49,423 nt of DNA from Candidatus Bipolaricaulota bacterium (GTDB lineage Bacteria > Bipolaricaulota > Bipolaricaulia > UBA7950 > UBA9294). The stretch lies in NCBI GenBank assembly GCA_028277345.1, contig JANQGM010000013.1, forward strand, positions 1 to 49,423. Direction: 5' to 3'. This document shows, piece after piece, positions 1-9,096 of this stretch. Position 1 is the first letter of the stretch. Each line of letters starts with the position of its first letter. A model generated the notes under the pieces. The model worked only from the letters and a program-made list of their open reading frames with translations. It was not told where the DNA came from and made no database searches. A program made the translations under genes and the position numbers.

Positions 1-190
1 CGTCATCCTGGTCGCCATTCGATCCGGTTTCCTCCTTTGCATCCTTCCCAATCCTATGCTAGAGAGCATAGCGGAAGCGATCGCTTGGGTGGAGCAACAA
101 CGGACGTCCGGCTGTAGCTGGAGATGAAGGTCGAACTGTGACAACCTGTCTCAGCTGTATCGGCACAAAGAGCCGGAGCGAAGCTGCTGT

Positions 191-472
191 CTAGCCGTAC
201 CGGCAGATGTATGCAGCGGGTTGATCCACGCGCACGGCAAACGAGACGTCCGCGGGGACATCAAACGATTGCCCGGCTGAGAAGGTGATCCAATCGGTAT
301 CTTGGGGTCGCTTGATCGTGAGCGCTCCCGTGACGACGATCATCAGTTCCTGGCGGGTCGTGGAAAACGTGTAGTCGCCGGCTTCCATCACACCGGAGGT
401 CACAGGACCCACGTTGTCCTCAAATCCGATCGACTTCACCTTGCCGTCGAAATACTCGTTGACTGTAAGCAT
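191..472 (-). CDS. ppnP: Pyrimidine/purine nucleoside phosphorylase PpnP (DUF1255)
   Basis: A 93-residue single-domain cupin-type protein, matching the usual length of about 94 residues for PpnP (formerly YaiE). The family phosphorolyses several nucleosides to free base and ribose-1-phosphate in the cytoplasm. Family hallmarks visible are the N-terminal MLTVNEYFDGKVKSIGF, the central SGVMEAGDYTF, the stretch TTRQELMIVVTGAL and the C-terminal YICRYG. An upstream in-frame ATG at 517 exists, but the start at 472 is preceded by AGAGG at good spacing and aligns with the family N-terminus. It stands alone, with a decayed gene upstream. Identification rests on whole-length motif recognition. Confidence 0.93.
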   Translation of the reverse strand: MLTVNEYFDGKVKSIGFEDNVGPVTSGVMEAGDYTFSTTRQELMIVVTGALTIKRPQDTDWITFSAGQSFDVPADVSFAVRVDQPAAYICRYG

Positions 473-825
473 GCGTACCTCTTCAATCGCGTATTTCTGG
501 GAGATTATCTGACCCATGCTCCGGCTTCAATACGTCCTGGAATCCACGTCGCTTGGAGTTCCAGGACGTCGGGCTTCCGCGGGATGAATTCCTCATCTCG
601 GGGCTCGTGCGGGCGTCGCAATCGCCATTGCCGCTAGAGATGATGGCTTGTGAGAAGAAGGATGCGTGTGGCCGTCCCATGATCAGACGGACATGGGACA
701 ATGCTCGGTTTCCCCGGTGCGAAGACGGACAGAGGAGAGTCCGAGCGCGTGGCGAAGAAGACGTCTCATGCAAACGGCACTGTGCGATTGACGGGTCGAA
801 CGCGGGAGCGCCAGTCAAGACAACG

Positions 826-1131
826 GCCATCTTCGAGAGATGGCGTGTCCATGCGGCGACGCCAATGCCCAGCGCGCCGCCGACAGCATCGTGCCAGGAG
901 TGACGTTGAAATCGTTGTGCGAAGGCGATGCCCAGTGCCGTGCCGAACGAGCGGCGACCGGCCACAGGCCGAGCAGGGTGTGAATGACGATGAAGAGCGA
1001 TGGAAGGAGACGCGCATCGATCCGACGCCGTGGCTGAGGACAACCCATCCGATCTCAACACCTCGTTCATCCCGCTTCTCCCATCGCAGCATGCGACATG
1101 ACGGTGCTGGGATGGTGGGTGAGAAGTACAT
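826..1131 (-). pseudogene. Decayed PAP2-like (phosphatidic acid phosphatase) membrane protein
   Basis: Joined across frames, the minus strand gives a PAP2-like stretch. One frame (about 944-1018) reads DARLLPSLFIVIHTLLGLW, and the next (about 829-950) continues with SFGTALGIAFAQRFQRH and SWHDAVGGALGIGVAAW. The second part resembles PAP2 signature 3, with its His followed by an Asp and a Gly-rich helix. The frames meet at about 947, so a single-base indel there is likely. A third frame (about 1014-1059) may supply a preceding helix. No single frame encodes the domain, so this is probably a relic. Sequencing error in a homopolymer-poor region is a less likely alternative. The interpretation is by eye and moderately uncertain. 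Confidence 0.5.
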
Positions 1132-1153
1132 CGCGATCCGATCGATGTGGGAT

Positions 1154-1182
1154 TTGACGAACGGCGATCCGTCTGCTATCGT
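1154..1182 (+). promoter_or_regulatory. Sigma70-type promoter for the membrane protein/regulator pair
   Basis: TTGACG at 1154-1159 and TATCGT at 1177-1182 are separated by 17 bp. The site lies 42 bp before the start codon at 1224, and GAGGTGGGG forms the ribosome site. The -10 box matches consensus at four of six positions. Confidence 0.5.
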
Positions 1183-1223
1183 TTAGACATGTTTTTGATA
1201 CAAACTAATCTGCGAGGTGGGGT

Positions 1224-1853
1224 ATGAAATCGCTGGAGAGAACGGATCGTCTGGAATTGACGGCGCTACGCGCGACGGCACGCGATGGGATCACGGAAAT
1301 CCTACTTGGGCTGCTGCTCATCACTTTCGGCGCCCTTTTCGCTCTGGAGACGCCGTTGGCGGCCCTCGGTGCGTTGTTGCCGTTTGCTTTGAATCCGCTG
1401 GGGAAGATGTTGAAGCGCCGGTACGTCTATCCGCGAACTGGGTATGCCAAGGTGGCGAAGAAAAAGGGAGCCGCTCGCGGGATTGCTATGACGGCCGTTG
1501 TCGCGCTCGCGATTCTCGTCGGCGTGCTCGGCGTCTTCATCTGGCTCCTTGGCCGAGAGCGCGGCAGCAGCCTGTGGCTCAGCCATTTTGTTCCTGCTGT
1601 CGGGGGCTTGCTGATGGCGATTGGCCCTTGGACGATCGCTTGGTCCTATCGCCTGGCGCGGTGGTACGTTCTGGCGCTGCTTTTTGCATTCGGCGGGGTG
1701 GCGATTCCCCTGCTTGGCATTGCGGAGGGATACGCAGCCATCGCGCTTCAGTCTGTGATTGTTGGCGGATTATCGTTTCTGTTCGGGATGGCTCTGTTCA
1801 TTTTGTTCCTCAGGAAGACGCCTCGAAAGGATGCGATCCATGTCTCGCCATAG
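1224..1853 (+). CDS. Polytopic membrane protein of unknown function
   Basis: A 209-residue protein with about six hydrophobic helices (roughly residues 22-42, 44-58, 85-110, 120-140, 147-165 and 170-196). The conserved-looking cytoplasmic motif RYVYPRTGY is at residues 66-74, followed by a Lys-rich loop. Proteins with this motif recur beside small winged-helix regulators in many bacteria and archaea, but I know of no proven function. The ATG at 1224 follows a strong GAGGTGGGG sequence and a candidate promoter. The next gene overlaps the end of this one by 14 bases, so the two should be co-transcribed and translationally coupled. Confidence 0.85.
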   Translation: MKSLERTDRLELTALRATARDGITEILLGLLLITFGALFALETPLAALGALLPFALNPLGKMLKRRYVYPRTGYAKVAKKKGAARGIAMTAVVALAILVGVLGVFIWLLGRERGSSLWLSHFVPAVGGLLMAIGPWTIAWSYRLARWYVLALLFAFGGVAIPLLGIAEGYAAIALQSVIVGGLSFLFGMALFILFLRKTPRKDAIHVSP

Positions 1854-2163
1854 TGCGGAGGAGGCGGGCGAGCATCCGATGCAGTCAATCGATCGCCTTG
1901 TTCACGAACCTGCTCGATTGGCCATTCTATCCGTTCTTAATGGGTTCGAGTCCGCCGACTTCGTGTTTCTGCTCAATCAGACCGGTCTCTCACGAGGCAA
2001 CCTCTCGTCTCATCTCGCCAAGCTGCAGTCGGCGGAATACATCGAGATCACGAAGGAATTTGTGGACAAGATTCCGAGGACGCTTGCGAAGCTCACGCCT
2101 CAAGGGAAGTCGGCACTGTCTTCCTATCGCGAGCAAATGAAGCGCTTTCTCCATGAACTCTAG
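1840..2163 (+). CDS. Winged-helix transcriptional regulator (HTH_34/ArsR-MarR-like)
   Basis: A 107-residue DNA-binding protein. A helix-turn-helix lies around residues 36-66, with the recognition region TGLSRGNLSSHLAKL, followed by a wing (ITKEFVDKIPR) and the TLAKLTPQGKSAL segment typical of PF13601 regulators. It overlaps the upstream membrane-protein gene by 14 bases, and the pair probably forms a regulator-target operon. The ATG at 1840 has GAAAGG nine bases upstream; ATG at 1831 or 1879 remains possible. The ligand is unknown, and no metal-binding cysteines are present. Confidence 0.85.
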   Translation: MSRHSAEEAGEHPMQSIDRLVHEPARLAILSVLNGFESADFVFLLNQTGLSRGNLSSHLAKLQSAEYIEITKEFVDKIPRTLAKLTPQGKSALSSYREQMKRFLHEL

Positions 2164-2256
2164 GGCGCGGGACGGTAGAAGTCCCATCGGATGCGGTTGT
2201 GCGGATCGAGGCATACGAATGCCGAAGGTCATCGTCATGCGGGACCTCCCCGCGAT

Positions 2257-3759
2257 CTAATCAAGGTCCCGGTCTTGGATGTTGCGTTCCGGATCGTGTT
2301 CAAAGGCAAATCCATCTTCGAAAACCTTGGCGCAGATCTCTCCAATTTCTGGATCAAACAGCGTGCCGCCATTCTTAAGAACATGCGCGATGGCGTGTTC
2401 GATCGGCACAGCGGGGCGATAGGGTCGGTGGGATGCGAGTGCTTCAACCGTATCTGCAACCGCAATGAGGCGCGCCTCAAGCAGGATATCGTCGCCCGCA
2501 AGCCCTGCAGGGTAGCCGGAGCCGTCCCAACGCTCATGGTGCTGAAGCACGATCTTGGCGACGGGCCAAGGAAATGAGATTTCTTTTAGGATATCGAATG
2601 CCACGACGGGATGGGCGCGAATGAGAGAATACTCCGTCGCCGTGACTCCGAAAGGTTTGGTCAGTATCTCGGCCGGAATGGCGATTTTGCCGATATCGTG
2701 CAGGATGCTGGCGACGCCCAATCCCATTCTCCGGCTTCTGGGAAGCTCCATCGCCTCAGCCATCGCGGTGGCCAGTTGGCGGACGCGGCGTTGGTGTCCG
2801 GCGGTATATGGGTCGCGCGACTCAAGCGCGGCCACGAGCGCGTCGATGGCGCCTCGATAGGCGTGATTCAGCTCTGCCTTGGTGCGACGCTGCTCTGAAA
2901 TGTCCTGGAACGAACTGACCCCGAAGCGGAAATCTCCGCTAGGATCGAAAAAGAGCGTCGTGGTCGCTAGCCCAGGAAGGACGGAACCATCCTTCTTAAT
3001 GAAGCGCTTTTCAATGGTGTACGAGTGGCTCTGCTGCTTCTTCAAGTCGTGCAAGAGTCTCATTTCAGTTTCAAGCTCATCGGGATGGGTAATCAACTTC
3101 AAGGCTTCCATCGCGGGACGTTTCTCCAGTTCCACTTTGGTGTATCCAAGAAGCTGAGCGAAGGCGTTGTTGATCGCCAATGGGCGGTCATGCCCTTGTA
3201 AAAAAGCGATCCCAAACGAAATGCCCTCGAAGCACTCCTCAAGCAAGGATTCATTGGCCTGAAGCTTCTCGGTGAAGCCAGGAGGAGGTTGTGACAGGGC
3301 GGACGCGCATAGTGCAGCGAAGTCGGAGGCGATGTGAGAAAGCAAGGCTCGTTCGATGGGATGCGGCGCGTAGTCCGTGTGTGGGCGAACCACAAGTTGT
3401 CCCAATGGCGGGGATGCGGCCTCGATTGGAAACGACATCTGATTGTTGCGATATCGTCCCGGGGTATACGCGCTCGTGTTCTCGGAAACCAAGAGTGCGG
3501 GAGGCGGAACCGCGAAATGAAGTGGAGGGTCCTTGCTTTCGACGAAGATTTGCGCGTACTCATAGCCCGTGGCTTCAGTCAACTGATGGCATATGGAATC
3601 GGCAAGCTCCCTGCAGTCGGATATCGTGGGGGACGCTCCGGCCCGCGCACTCTCGATTCGGCGAAAGATGTGCAGAAACAGGTCCAGTCGTTCCGGCGCG
3701 AGTCTGCGGTCACCCCTCTCATCGAGCGCGTGCATTGCCGTTTGCTGTGGATCCGACAT
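2257..3759 (-). CDS. GAF-PAS-HD-GYP cyclic-di-GMP phosphodiesterase
   Basis: A 500-residue soluble signalling protein. Residues about 40-150 look like a GAF-type sensor, 165-290 form a PAS/PAC domain (ending in SSFQDISEQRR), and 300-480 form the HD-GYP domain. HD-GYP residues are present: H322 in AGHQRRV, the HD pair at 354-355 in LHDIGK, H383, the HH pair at 407-408, GYP at 415-417 and D436. This predicts an active enzyme hydrolysing c-di-GMP to pGpG/GMP. There is no membrane segment or receiver domain, so the input is probably a cytoplasmic ligand bound by GAF or PAS. It lies 286 bp downstream of the S41 protease gene on the same strand and is likely separately transcribed. Confidence 0.93.
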   Translation of the reverse strand: MSDPQQTAMHALDERGDRRLAPERLDLFLHIFRRIESARAGASPTISDCRELADSICHQLTEATGYEYAQIFVESKDPPLHFAVPPPALLVSENTSAYTPGRYRNNQMSFPIEAASPPLGQLVVRPHTDYAPHPIERALLSHIASDFAALCASALSQPPPGFTEKLQANESLLEECFEGISFGIAFLQGHDRPLAINNAFAQLLGYTKVELEKRPAMEALKLITHPDELETEMRLLHDLKKQQSHSYTIEKRFIKKDGSVLPGLATTTLFFDPSGDFRFGVSSFQDISEQRRTKAELNHAYRGAIDALVAALESRDPYTAGHQRRVRQLATAMAEAMELPRSRRMGLGVASILHDIGKIAIPAEILTKPFGVTATEYSLIRAHPVVAFDILKEISFPWPVAKIVLQHHERWDGSGYPAGLAGDDILLEARLIAVADTVEALASHRPYRPAVPIEHAIAHVLKNGGTLFDPEIGEICAKVFEDGFAFEHDPERNIQDRDLD

Positions 3760-4045
3760 GAGATGCCTCCATCATCCAGGGCCATCATCTAGATCGCCAT
3801 GCTGCGCGATCGTCATTTCAATCAGTGGAATACTTTTCCAATTGGATTATTGGGTATATGAGGAAAATGTAGACATGCAGAAAAAACCAGCAAAGAACGG
3901 AAATAAGTACGATTCCTGAGCAGTGAACCGATCATGCTATCCCACCGTTTCACGTGGGGAACCAGGAGGCGAAAACGAATCCCGACCAGAGGCTGAGTAC
4001 GACGGCACGCCCCCGCATCCTTGGCGAGGTTTCCACGAAAGAAGC

Positions 4046-5842
4046 TTAAACGTCGCCGGCGCGGACCAATGACCAAGCGGCTTGGATCCATTCATCCCAT
4101 TCCTGGCGAATCCCTTCGAGTGTGGGAACGACGAACAGGTCGGGCTGAATTCCCACGCCGTGGAAGGTGGTTCCATCGGTCCATTCCGCCACCATGCCCG
4201 TCCAGGTGAAGGTGCCGCCGCTTGGCAGCGTCAGGCGATTGATGTCGCCATTGGCACCTGCGGAGGGTGTTCCGATGAATGTTCCAATGCCCGCCTCCTT
4301 AAAGTAGCTCAGTTGGTGCTCTCCGGCGCTCAGGGTGAGGGGATTGATGAGGAACACGAAGTGTGAGTCGATGGCGGCCTCGTCAACGGGTGCGATGTGC
4401 ATGGTCGTTTCTTTGTAGTCGATGTGGCGATGGTAGGGTGCGCGGATGACGGGAATTCGAAGCCTCATCGATGACGTTTCGCTGGGAAGAAGCCAACGAG
4501 CCCAGAAGCGATTTCTCGGGTAGCCTCGCGCATCGACAATGATCGTCTCGGCGTTCTGCGCCTGTTGTCGAGCGAGGCTGAGGTCCTCCTCGGAGGCACG
4601 CGTGACATCGACGTACACGACTCCGGGCTCGAGCTCCTCGACAGGGTCAAACGAGTGGTTAATCAGAGGCGTTCTTCGCGTTCGAGAAAGCGTGAACGTC
4701 TCGTACTGCCCCTGTGTTGTTTCCGCGACCAGCTCAAGGGTTGAATCGAGATCTCCGACGAGCAAATAGAACAGGGCGAGGGCCTCCACGCGGTGTTCGC
4801 CGCCTGAAAAGCGTGCGCGTGTCTTGGAGACGGCCGATTCCACGGGGAGATCGTCAATCCGTTGAATCCGCATGCCTGGGAGCAATCCCTGCTCGCGAGC
4901 CGAGCCTGCGCTCGCTGCAATGACGATGTTCCCGTCAACTTGGGATATCGCGAGATCTGGAATCGCCCGCGGCCCGATCGGCATGCCCGACCGAAGGCTT
5001 GCGTGGCCGTCTCGAAGAGGGATAAGCAAGTCCGCCTTGAGGTCGTCAAGCGAGTAGTCGGCTTGATGGGCGATGATGTTGCTCAGCGTTTCGATCAGGA
5101 CCCTATCCCAATCGCAGTCCAACAGATCGAAATAGGGATAGAAGTGTTGAATCACGTTCCAGACGACGATGGCATCCGCCAGCATGGGCGCATATTCCAC
5201 GATCTCCGATGTCGAAGCGGGCACTCGCGCCGGCGACGTTTCAACCTGAGGAAACGTGCCGTGAGAATCCGCGTACAGCGCGGTCGCACACCACGCGGAG
5301 ATCGATGCGGGAAGATCAATTCTCAGCGGATTGCGCGGATCGACCGTATCGTGTGATATCACATCGCTCAGATGCCGGCGATGGCTGGAATAGATGCCGC
5401 CGAGATTCGGACTGTGTTCCGTGCCAAGACCGATGTGTTCCCACTGAAGCATGTGAACTTGAGAAGCATCCTCAGGCTTCCTCAGTGTGCTGGGGATGCC
5501 ATCGAGCTGCCCGGTGGGGAAAACGCGGAGGGTTGGCGCGACGCGAGAGAAGACGTCTTCCAAGAGGACGTCCAAAGGTTGGCCCTCAGGCATGTGGATA
5601 ATGCTCTGCACGCCCTCGATCGCGAGATGATTCCAATCTGCTTCGAATGCCTGGTCGCTCGGATGAAACCACCGCACGATCCCATAGAGGTGCGCAAAGG
5701 CAGCCAGTTGAAGGGGGATAGGATCGGTTGCCATGGCGCTAGGCAGCGGGGCTCCTGAGCGTTCGGAGCAGCCCGAGAAAAAGATCAAACCACAGAGAAG
5801 AGCGATGGCGCACAAGGTTCGGGGACGGGATCGAAAAACCAT
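4046..5842 (-). CDS. S41-family (C-terminal processing-like) peptidase, lipoprotein
   Basis: A 598-residue exported protein. The N-terminus has a basic region, a hydrophobic stretch and the lipobox FFSGC with the lipidated Cys at residue 25, so it is probably membrane-anchored outside the cytoplasm. The middle contains a DGHASL motif at 278-283 and a PDZ-like segment near 296-360. The S41 catalytic core follows: LTLSAGE at 502-508 with Ser505 as likely nucleophile, then IGTFIGTPSAGANGD and a C-terminal GVGIQPDLFV. This arrangement is typical of the tricorn/S41 family that degrades or processes envelope proteins. No operon partner is evident; a 188-bp gap separates it from the divergent gene at 6031. 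The start is supported by GGAGG upstream of the ATG. Confidence 0.88.
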   Translation of the reverse strand: MVFRSRPRTLCAIALLCGLIFFSGCSERSGAPLPSAMATDPIPLQLAAFAHLYGIVRWFHPSDQAFEADWNHLAIEGVQSIIHMPEGQPLDVLLEDVFSRVAPTLRVFPTGQLDGIPSTLRKPEDASQVHMLQWEHIGLGTEHSPNLGGIYSSHRRHLSDVISHDTVDPRNPLRIDLPASISAWCATALYADSHGTFPQVETSPARVPASTSEIVEYAPMLADAIVVWNVIQHFYPYFDLLDCDWDRVLIETLSNIIAHQADYSLDDLKADLLIPLRDGHASLRSGMPIGPRAIPDLAISQVDGNIVIAASAGSAREQGLLPGMRIQRIDDLPVESAVSKTRARFSGGEHRVEALALFYLLVGDLDSTLELVAETTQGQYETFTLSRTRRTPLINHSFDPVEELEPGVVYVDVTRASEEDLSLARQQAQNAETIIVDARGYPRNRFWARWLLPSETSSMRLRIPVIRAPYHRHIDYKETTMHIAPVDEAAIDSHFVFLINPLTLSAGEHQLSYFKEAGIGTFIGTPSAGANGDINRLTLPSGGTFTWTGMVAEWTDGTTFHGVGIQPDLFVVPTLEGIRQEWDEWIQAAWSLVRAGDV

Positions 5843-6030
5843 GGACTACCTCCAAAGCGGATCAGAAGGATCTGTCCTATTCATGGCGGGTGACGATCGA
5901 AGAAGCAAGCGAAATCGCGGGCTGTAACGCAGGTTTCACCGTCGCATAACACGAGAATGACGCCCTGTGAGCGCGGAGGCGCTCCAAGCGAGGGTTGCTC
6001 GTCAAACCGCGGTGTGAGTATCATCGGACA

Positions 6031-6441
6031 ATGCTTGCCAGAATTGGACTCTCTTCAAACGCCGTTTGGTGGATCGCCGTTTTGTCGGCGGGTATGTTCG
6101 GATTGGCATTGCTCGCTGTTCCCGTGCTGGTGACACGGATTCCCACGGACTACTTCGCGCATCCTCAACGATCTGACGCCAAGTATCCGAGACGATATCT
6201 ATGGTTTCGGTGGATTTGGCTGATCGTGAAGAACGTGATCGGGCTCGCGCTCCTCGTTCTTGGAGCGCTCATGCTTGTCCTGCCTGGGCAAGGCTTGCTG
6301 ACCATTTTGCTCGGGCTGACGCTTCTCGATTTCCCCGGGAAATTCAAGATGCAAAGGTGGATTGTCTCGCGCAAGAGCGTGTTTGAATCCATCAACTGGA
6401 TTCGGGAAAAACGCGGGAAACCCCCGTTGACCCTCTCCTGA
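6031..6441 (+). CDS. PGPGW-like transmembrane protein
   Basis: A 136-residue membrane protein with hydrophobic spans at about 10-33, 66-84 and 88-101. The motif VLPGQGLLTILLGL at 83-96, followed by DFPGKFKMQRW, matches the PGPGW/TIGR02611 group of small bacterial transmembrane proteins of unknown function. An earlier ATG at 5995 would add a poor hydrophilic leader; 6031 fits the family better, although the ribosome site is weak. It is convergent with the esterase gene, which ends 42 bp downstream. Confidence 0.75.
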   Translation: MLARIGLSSNAVWWIAVLSAGMFGLALLAVPVLVTRIPTDYFAHPQRSDAKYPRRYLWFRWIWLIVKNVIGLALLVLGALMLVLPGQGLLTILLGLTLLDFPGKFKMQRWIVSRKSVFESINWIREKRGKPPLTLS

Positions 6442-6483
6442 GTCAAGCGAAACGCTCCCACTCAGAGGCAGGCTTGCACTGTC

Positions 6484-7494
6484 TTAATGACGTTGGAAGA
6501 ACTCCCAGATGGCGCGCGTTGCATCGATTCCCGACTCGAACACATCCCAGGGAAGGGCGTCTCCTGTCGAGGCATCGAATAGTCCCGTAAACAGATCGGC
6601 TGCCTCGTCTGTCAGTAGAAACGTGTCGGAGCTGCTTGTGATCGTCGGCCATGCATGCGTTCCCTCGAGCAATGTGATAAAGACGACCTCGGCATCGTTG
6701 GCGCAACTGGAGTAGGTCAGAATTCGGGCATTTCGCTCATGCGTTAGGATCGCGGACGATGCTTGACAGCTGTTGTTGCGGACCCAGAAGTCCGCCGCCT
6801 CACTGGTGGAAACCGCCGGTTCCGTTCGTCCGCTCAGGGTGCGAAGGGCACCCCATCCTCCCTCATAGGGGATGATGTTGTCATGGGTCCCGTGGATGAG
6901 AAGCAGCGGCACGGGGACCTCGGACATCGTTTGGCTGGGATACATCGCCCCTGAAACGATCGCAACGGCGGCGAAGACCTCGGGACGCTCGATGGCAAGG
7001 CGGTAGGTCAGCATGCCGCCATTGGAGAACCCCGTGGCGTAAACGCGATCGGGATCGATCGGGTATCGCTCGTGAAGCGTCGCCAGCAACCGATCAACGA
7101 AGCGGATATCGTCGATGTCTCGCTCCAAAGCGAATGAGCAACAGTACTCTGCGTTCCAGCTCAAGATGTTCGTCGGACCGCTCCCATGGGGATAGACAAC
7201 GATGAGATGCTCTTGATCGATACGTGCAGCAAACTGTGTCGTCGTCTGCATAAGTCGTCCGTTCCACGCGGATCCGTGGAAGGCGAACACGAGTGGAAGC
7301 CTGGCGGCGGCGTCCAGCTGGTCGGGTCGCGAGACGATGGCGCTTCGAAGCATGCCGTCCACCTCGATCTCGATGAGTTCATCGCGAGCGTTCGCCATCA
7401 ATGTTCCAAGAAGAACAATCGTGAGCGTTAGCAACATGCCTTTATATCGAGGCCGCCGCCGGATTGCGCTGGGTTTAGACACGGAATGACACAT
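6484..7494 (-). CDS. Secreted CE1/LpqC-type esterase (PHB depolymerase-like)
   Basis: A 336-residue alpha/beta hydrolase with an N-terminal hydrophobic export signal (about residues 19-36, ending MANA). The oxyanion motif FAFHGSAWNG is at 70-79 and the nucleophile elbow is GFSNGG with Ser157. The likely triad is completed by Asp205 in HGTHDNIIPY and His280 in EGTHAWP. The family comprises secreted polyhydroxybutyrate depolymerases, feruloyl and acetyl-xylan esterases, so the substrate cannot be named. The spacing of catalytic residues is normal and the gene appears intact. A second Met at residue 20 could be the true start of the signal peptide. It lies just downstream of the exported protein at 7506-8621 with an 11-bp gap, so the two may be co-transcribed. 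Confidence 0.88.
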   Translation of the reverse strand: MCHSVSKPSAIRRRPRYKGMLLTLTIVLLGTLMANARDELIEIEVDGMLRSAIVSRPDQLDAAARLPLVFAFHGSAWNGRLMQTTTQFAARIDQEHLIVVYPHGSGPTNILSWNAEYCCSFALERDIDDIRFVDRLLATLHERYPIDPDRVYATGFSNGGMLTYRLAIERPEVFAAVAIVSGAMYPSQTMSEVPVPLLLIHGTHDNIIPYEGGWGALRTLSGRTEPAVSTSEAADFWVRNNSCQASSAILTHERNARILTYSSCANDAEVVFITLLEGTHAWPTITSSSDTFLLTDEAADLFTGLFDASTGDALPWDVFESGIDATRAIWEFFQRH

Positions 7495-7505
7495 GCCCTA
7501 TCTCC

Positions 7506-8621
7506 TTAGAGAAGATCAACATCCGCAGATACAGCCAAGGATTCTATCCAACCTGGCATTCCCGTACCCCTGGATAGCGATGCCGTGATCGTGAGATCGA
7601 CGCGGCCGAGATCGAAGAGCAACTGGACATCGATTCGTTCACCGACGTTCACCTCGCTCCGTGATTGCTGCAAGCGTTGGAGCGCATACTCGGCGACCAA
7701 CCGCGTCGTCGAGGACAAGCGGCGGTTGTAGTGTGCGCTGGCCGTCAGCGCGTTGGCGCCTCCCACGAACAGTGGGTAGGAGAAGTCGGCGTTGATCCCC
7801 ACCTGCGATGCAAGGCTTAGGGGTCGAGCGAAAGTGCTGGATACCGTCAAGAGCAGTTGGCGCGAGCCTCCGAATCGCCGAATCAGTTCGTAGCCGATCC
7901 CGGCTTGGGTGGCCCATCCGCAGCGCTGGGAGACGACATCGGCTCGGATTTGCTCGGCGATGGCAAGTAGCGATCGAGCATTGAGCGTCACTCCCGCCTC
8001 CCCTTCGATCACCGCTTCAATACGTCCCACCAGCTCCCCGATGCCCGCCATTGAGGACTCCTGGCTAATCAGCTGGGCGATGGTTTGCAGCGTATCTGGC
8101 CGAAGAGGGACGATAAGAACCAGGTCCTCTTGGAGTAGGGCGTCGATGCGGATGGCGCGTGCAAGGGGTGTGACATCGGAGAGACGGCCGATGCCCGCGC
8201 CTAGACGAAGCTCAAGGCCCGTTTGTGCGATGGTGGTCGTGTAATCGGACTTGACTTCCGAAAAGACATACAGCGGTTGGGAGAGGGGGAAGTAGTAGCG
8301 CGTCGTCAGGGTTGCGTCGCCGAGAACCCGGTCCAGTCGAAAGTGCTCGAATGACAGCTCGTTGGCCGAGGAAGCGCTGAACGCCCAATCCGGTTCATCG
8401 TGGATATAGGAGAAGGTAAACGAAACACGGCCGGAGCTGACATCAACGGTTGGAGTATCCGGAATGTTCAAGTAGGTGTAGTTCAGCGTAAGAAAAAGGT
8501 TGGCAAGATCCGTCGTTGGCGCGCTGAAGCTACAGAGGCTTTGGGACGCCGACGGTAGGGCAGTTATGACGAAGAGCAGCACCGCGCCGATGGCTCGCCG
8601 GATCGTTCGAGTGTCCCTCAT
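7506..8621 (-). CDS. Exported beta-rich protein, possibly outer membrane
   Basis: A 371-residue protein of unknown family. A signal peptide is clear (basic MRDTRTIRRA, hydrophobic core AVLLFVITAL, then PSASQS). The mature part is rich in alternating polar/hydrophobic strands such as TLTTRYYFPLSQPLYVF and ADFSYPLFVGGANALTASA, a pattern seen in outer-membrane beta barrels. A helical segment around residues 180-240 interrupts the strand-rich part. The ATG at 8621 is chosen; a GTG at 8636 is the alternative. The esterase gene follows after 11 bp, suggesting a shared transcript and an envelope setting for both. Confidence 0.7.
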   Translation of the reverse strand: MRDTRTIRRAIGAVLLFVITALPSASQSLCSFSAPTTDLANLFLTLNYTYLNIPDTPTVDVSSGRVSFTFSYIHDEPDWAFSASSANELSFEHFRLDRVLGDATLTTRYYFPLSQPLYVFSEVKSDYTTTIAQTGLELRLGAGIGRLSDVTPLARAIRIDALLQEDLVLIVPLRPDTLQTIAQLISQESSMAGIGELVGRIEAVIEGEAGVTLNARSLLAIAEQIRADVVSQRCGWATQAGIGYELIRRFGGSRQLLLTVSSTFARPLSLASQVGINADFSYPLFVGGANALTASAHYNRRLSSTTRLVAEYALQRLQQSRSEVNVGERIDVQLLFDLGRVDLTITASLSRGTGMPGWIESLAVSADVDLL

Positions 8622-8727
8622 TCGTTTCTCAACCACCCTTCACTCAAAGACGATAGCACACGAGAGGGTAGGCATCGAGTATCGAAGGGTTTGTTTCTCC
8701 CGCGGAGAGAGGACAACGTGGGAGTTT

Positions 8728-9096
8728 ATGGCATCCCCTCAGATTCGAAACTGCTTGATGCTCTGGGAGCAGGTGGCTTATCAGCCATCCAGGCTGCGGA
8801 TCAAGAAGGGCGGGCGACCGGAGATCGAGGGCACCTTCTCGTTCTCGCGGAACGGGTTTCGGCTGAATTGGGAGGTTGAGGACGGAGCGACGATTCGACT
8901 GAATCGGTTCGTGGGCGATCCATGGACGAACATTTGGAGCGTCGTCGGCTATCGCTCCACGAAGTGCCAAATTATCGAACCGGATGACGCGGATGTCCCC
9001 TGGGAAGTGGTCTGGCTAGTTGGGTTTCCCGAGTCCGAGGATTGGGCCGGCGGCGAAGAATCGCGAATGCATGCAGTGCTTGCAGGTGAGGACTAA
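8728..9096 (+). CDS. Hypothetical protein, 122 residues
   Basis: No family is recognised. The protein is soluble with many Trp and acidic residues (for example LNWEVEDGATIRLN and DVPWEVVWLVGFPES). GGGAG lies three bases before the ATG at 8728, which is short spacing. The frame is open further upstream to 8500, so a different start is possible. Its last 81 bases overlap a convergent, well-supported zinc-ribbon gene, which weakens the case, but the amino-acid composition looks protein-like throughout. Confidence 0.45.
   Translation: MASPQIRNCLMLWEQVAYQPSRLRIKKGGRPEIEGTFSFSRNGFRLNWEVEDGATIRLNRFVGDPWTNIWSVVGYRSTKCQIIEPDDADVPWEVVWLVGFPESEDWAGGEESRMHAVLAGED

Noticed and set aside
1..18. Possible 5' end of a minus-strand gene (ATG at 18 preceded by AAAGGAGG)
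   Set aside because: Only six codons are inside the window and the ribosome-site spacing (12 bases) is long; not enough to support a gene.
55..70. Small perfect inverted repeat TATGCT-AGAG-AGCATA
   Set aside because: Six base pairs only, no T-run and no gene end next to it; could be chance.
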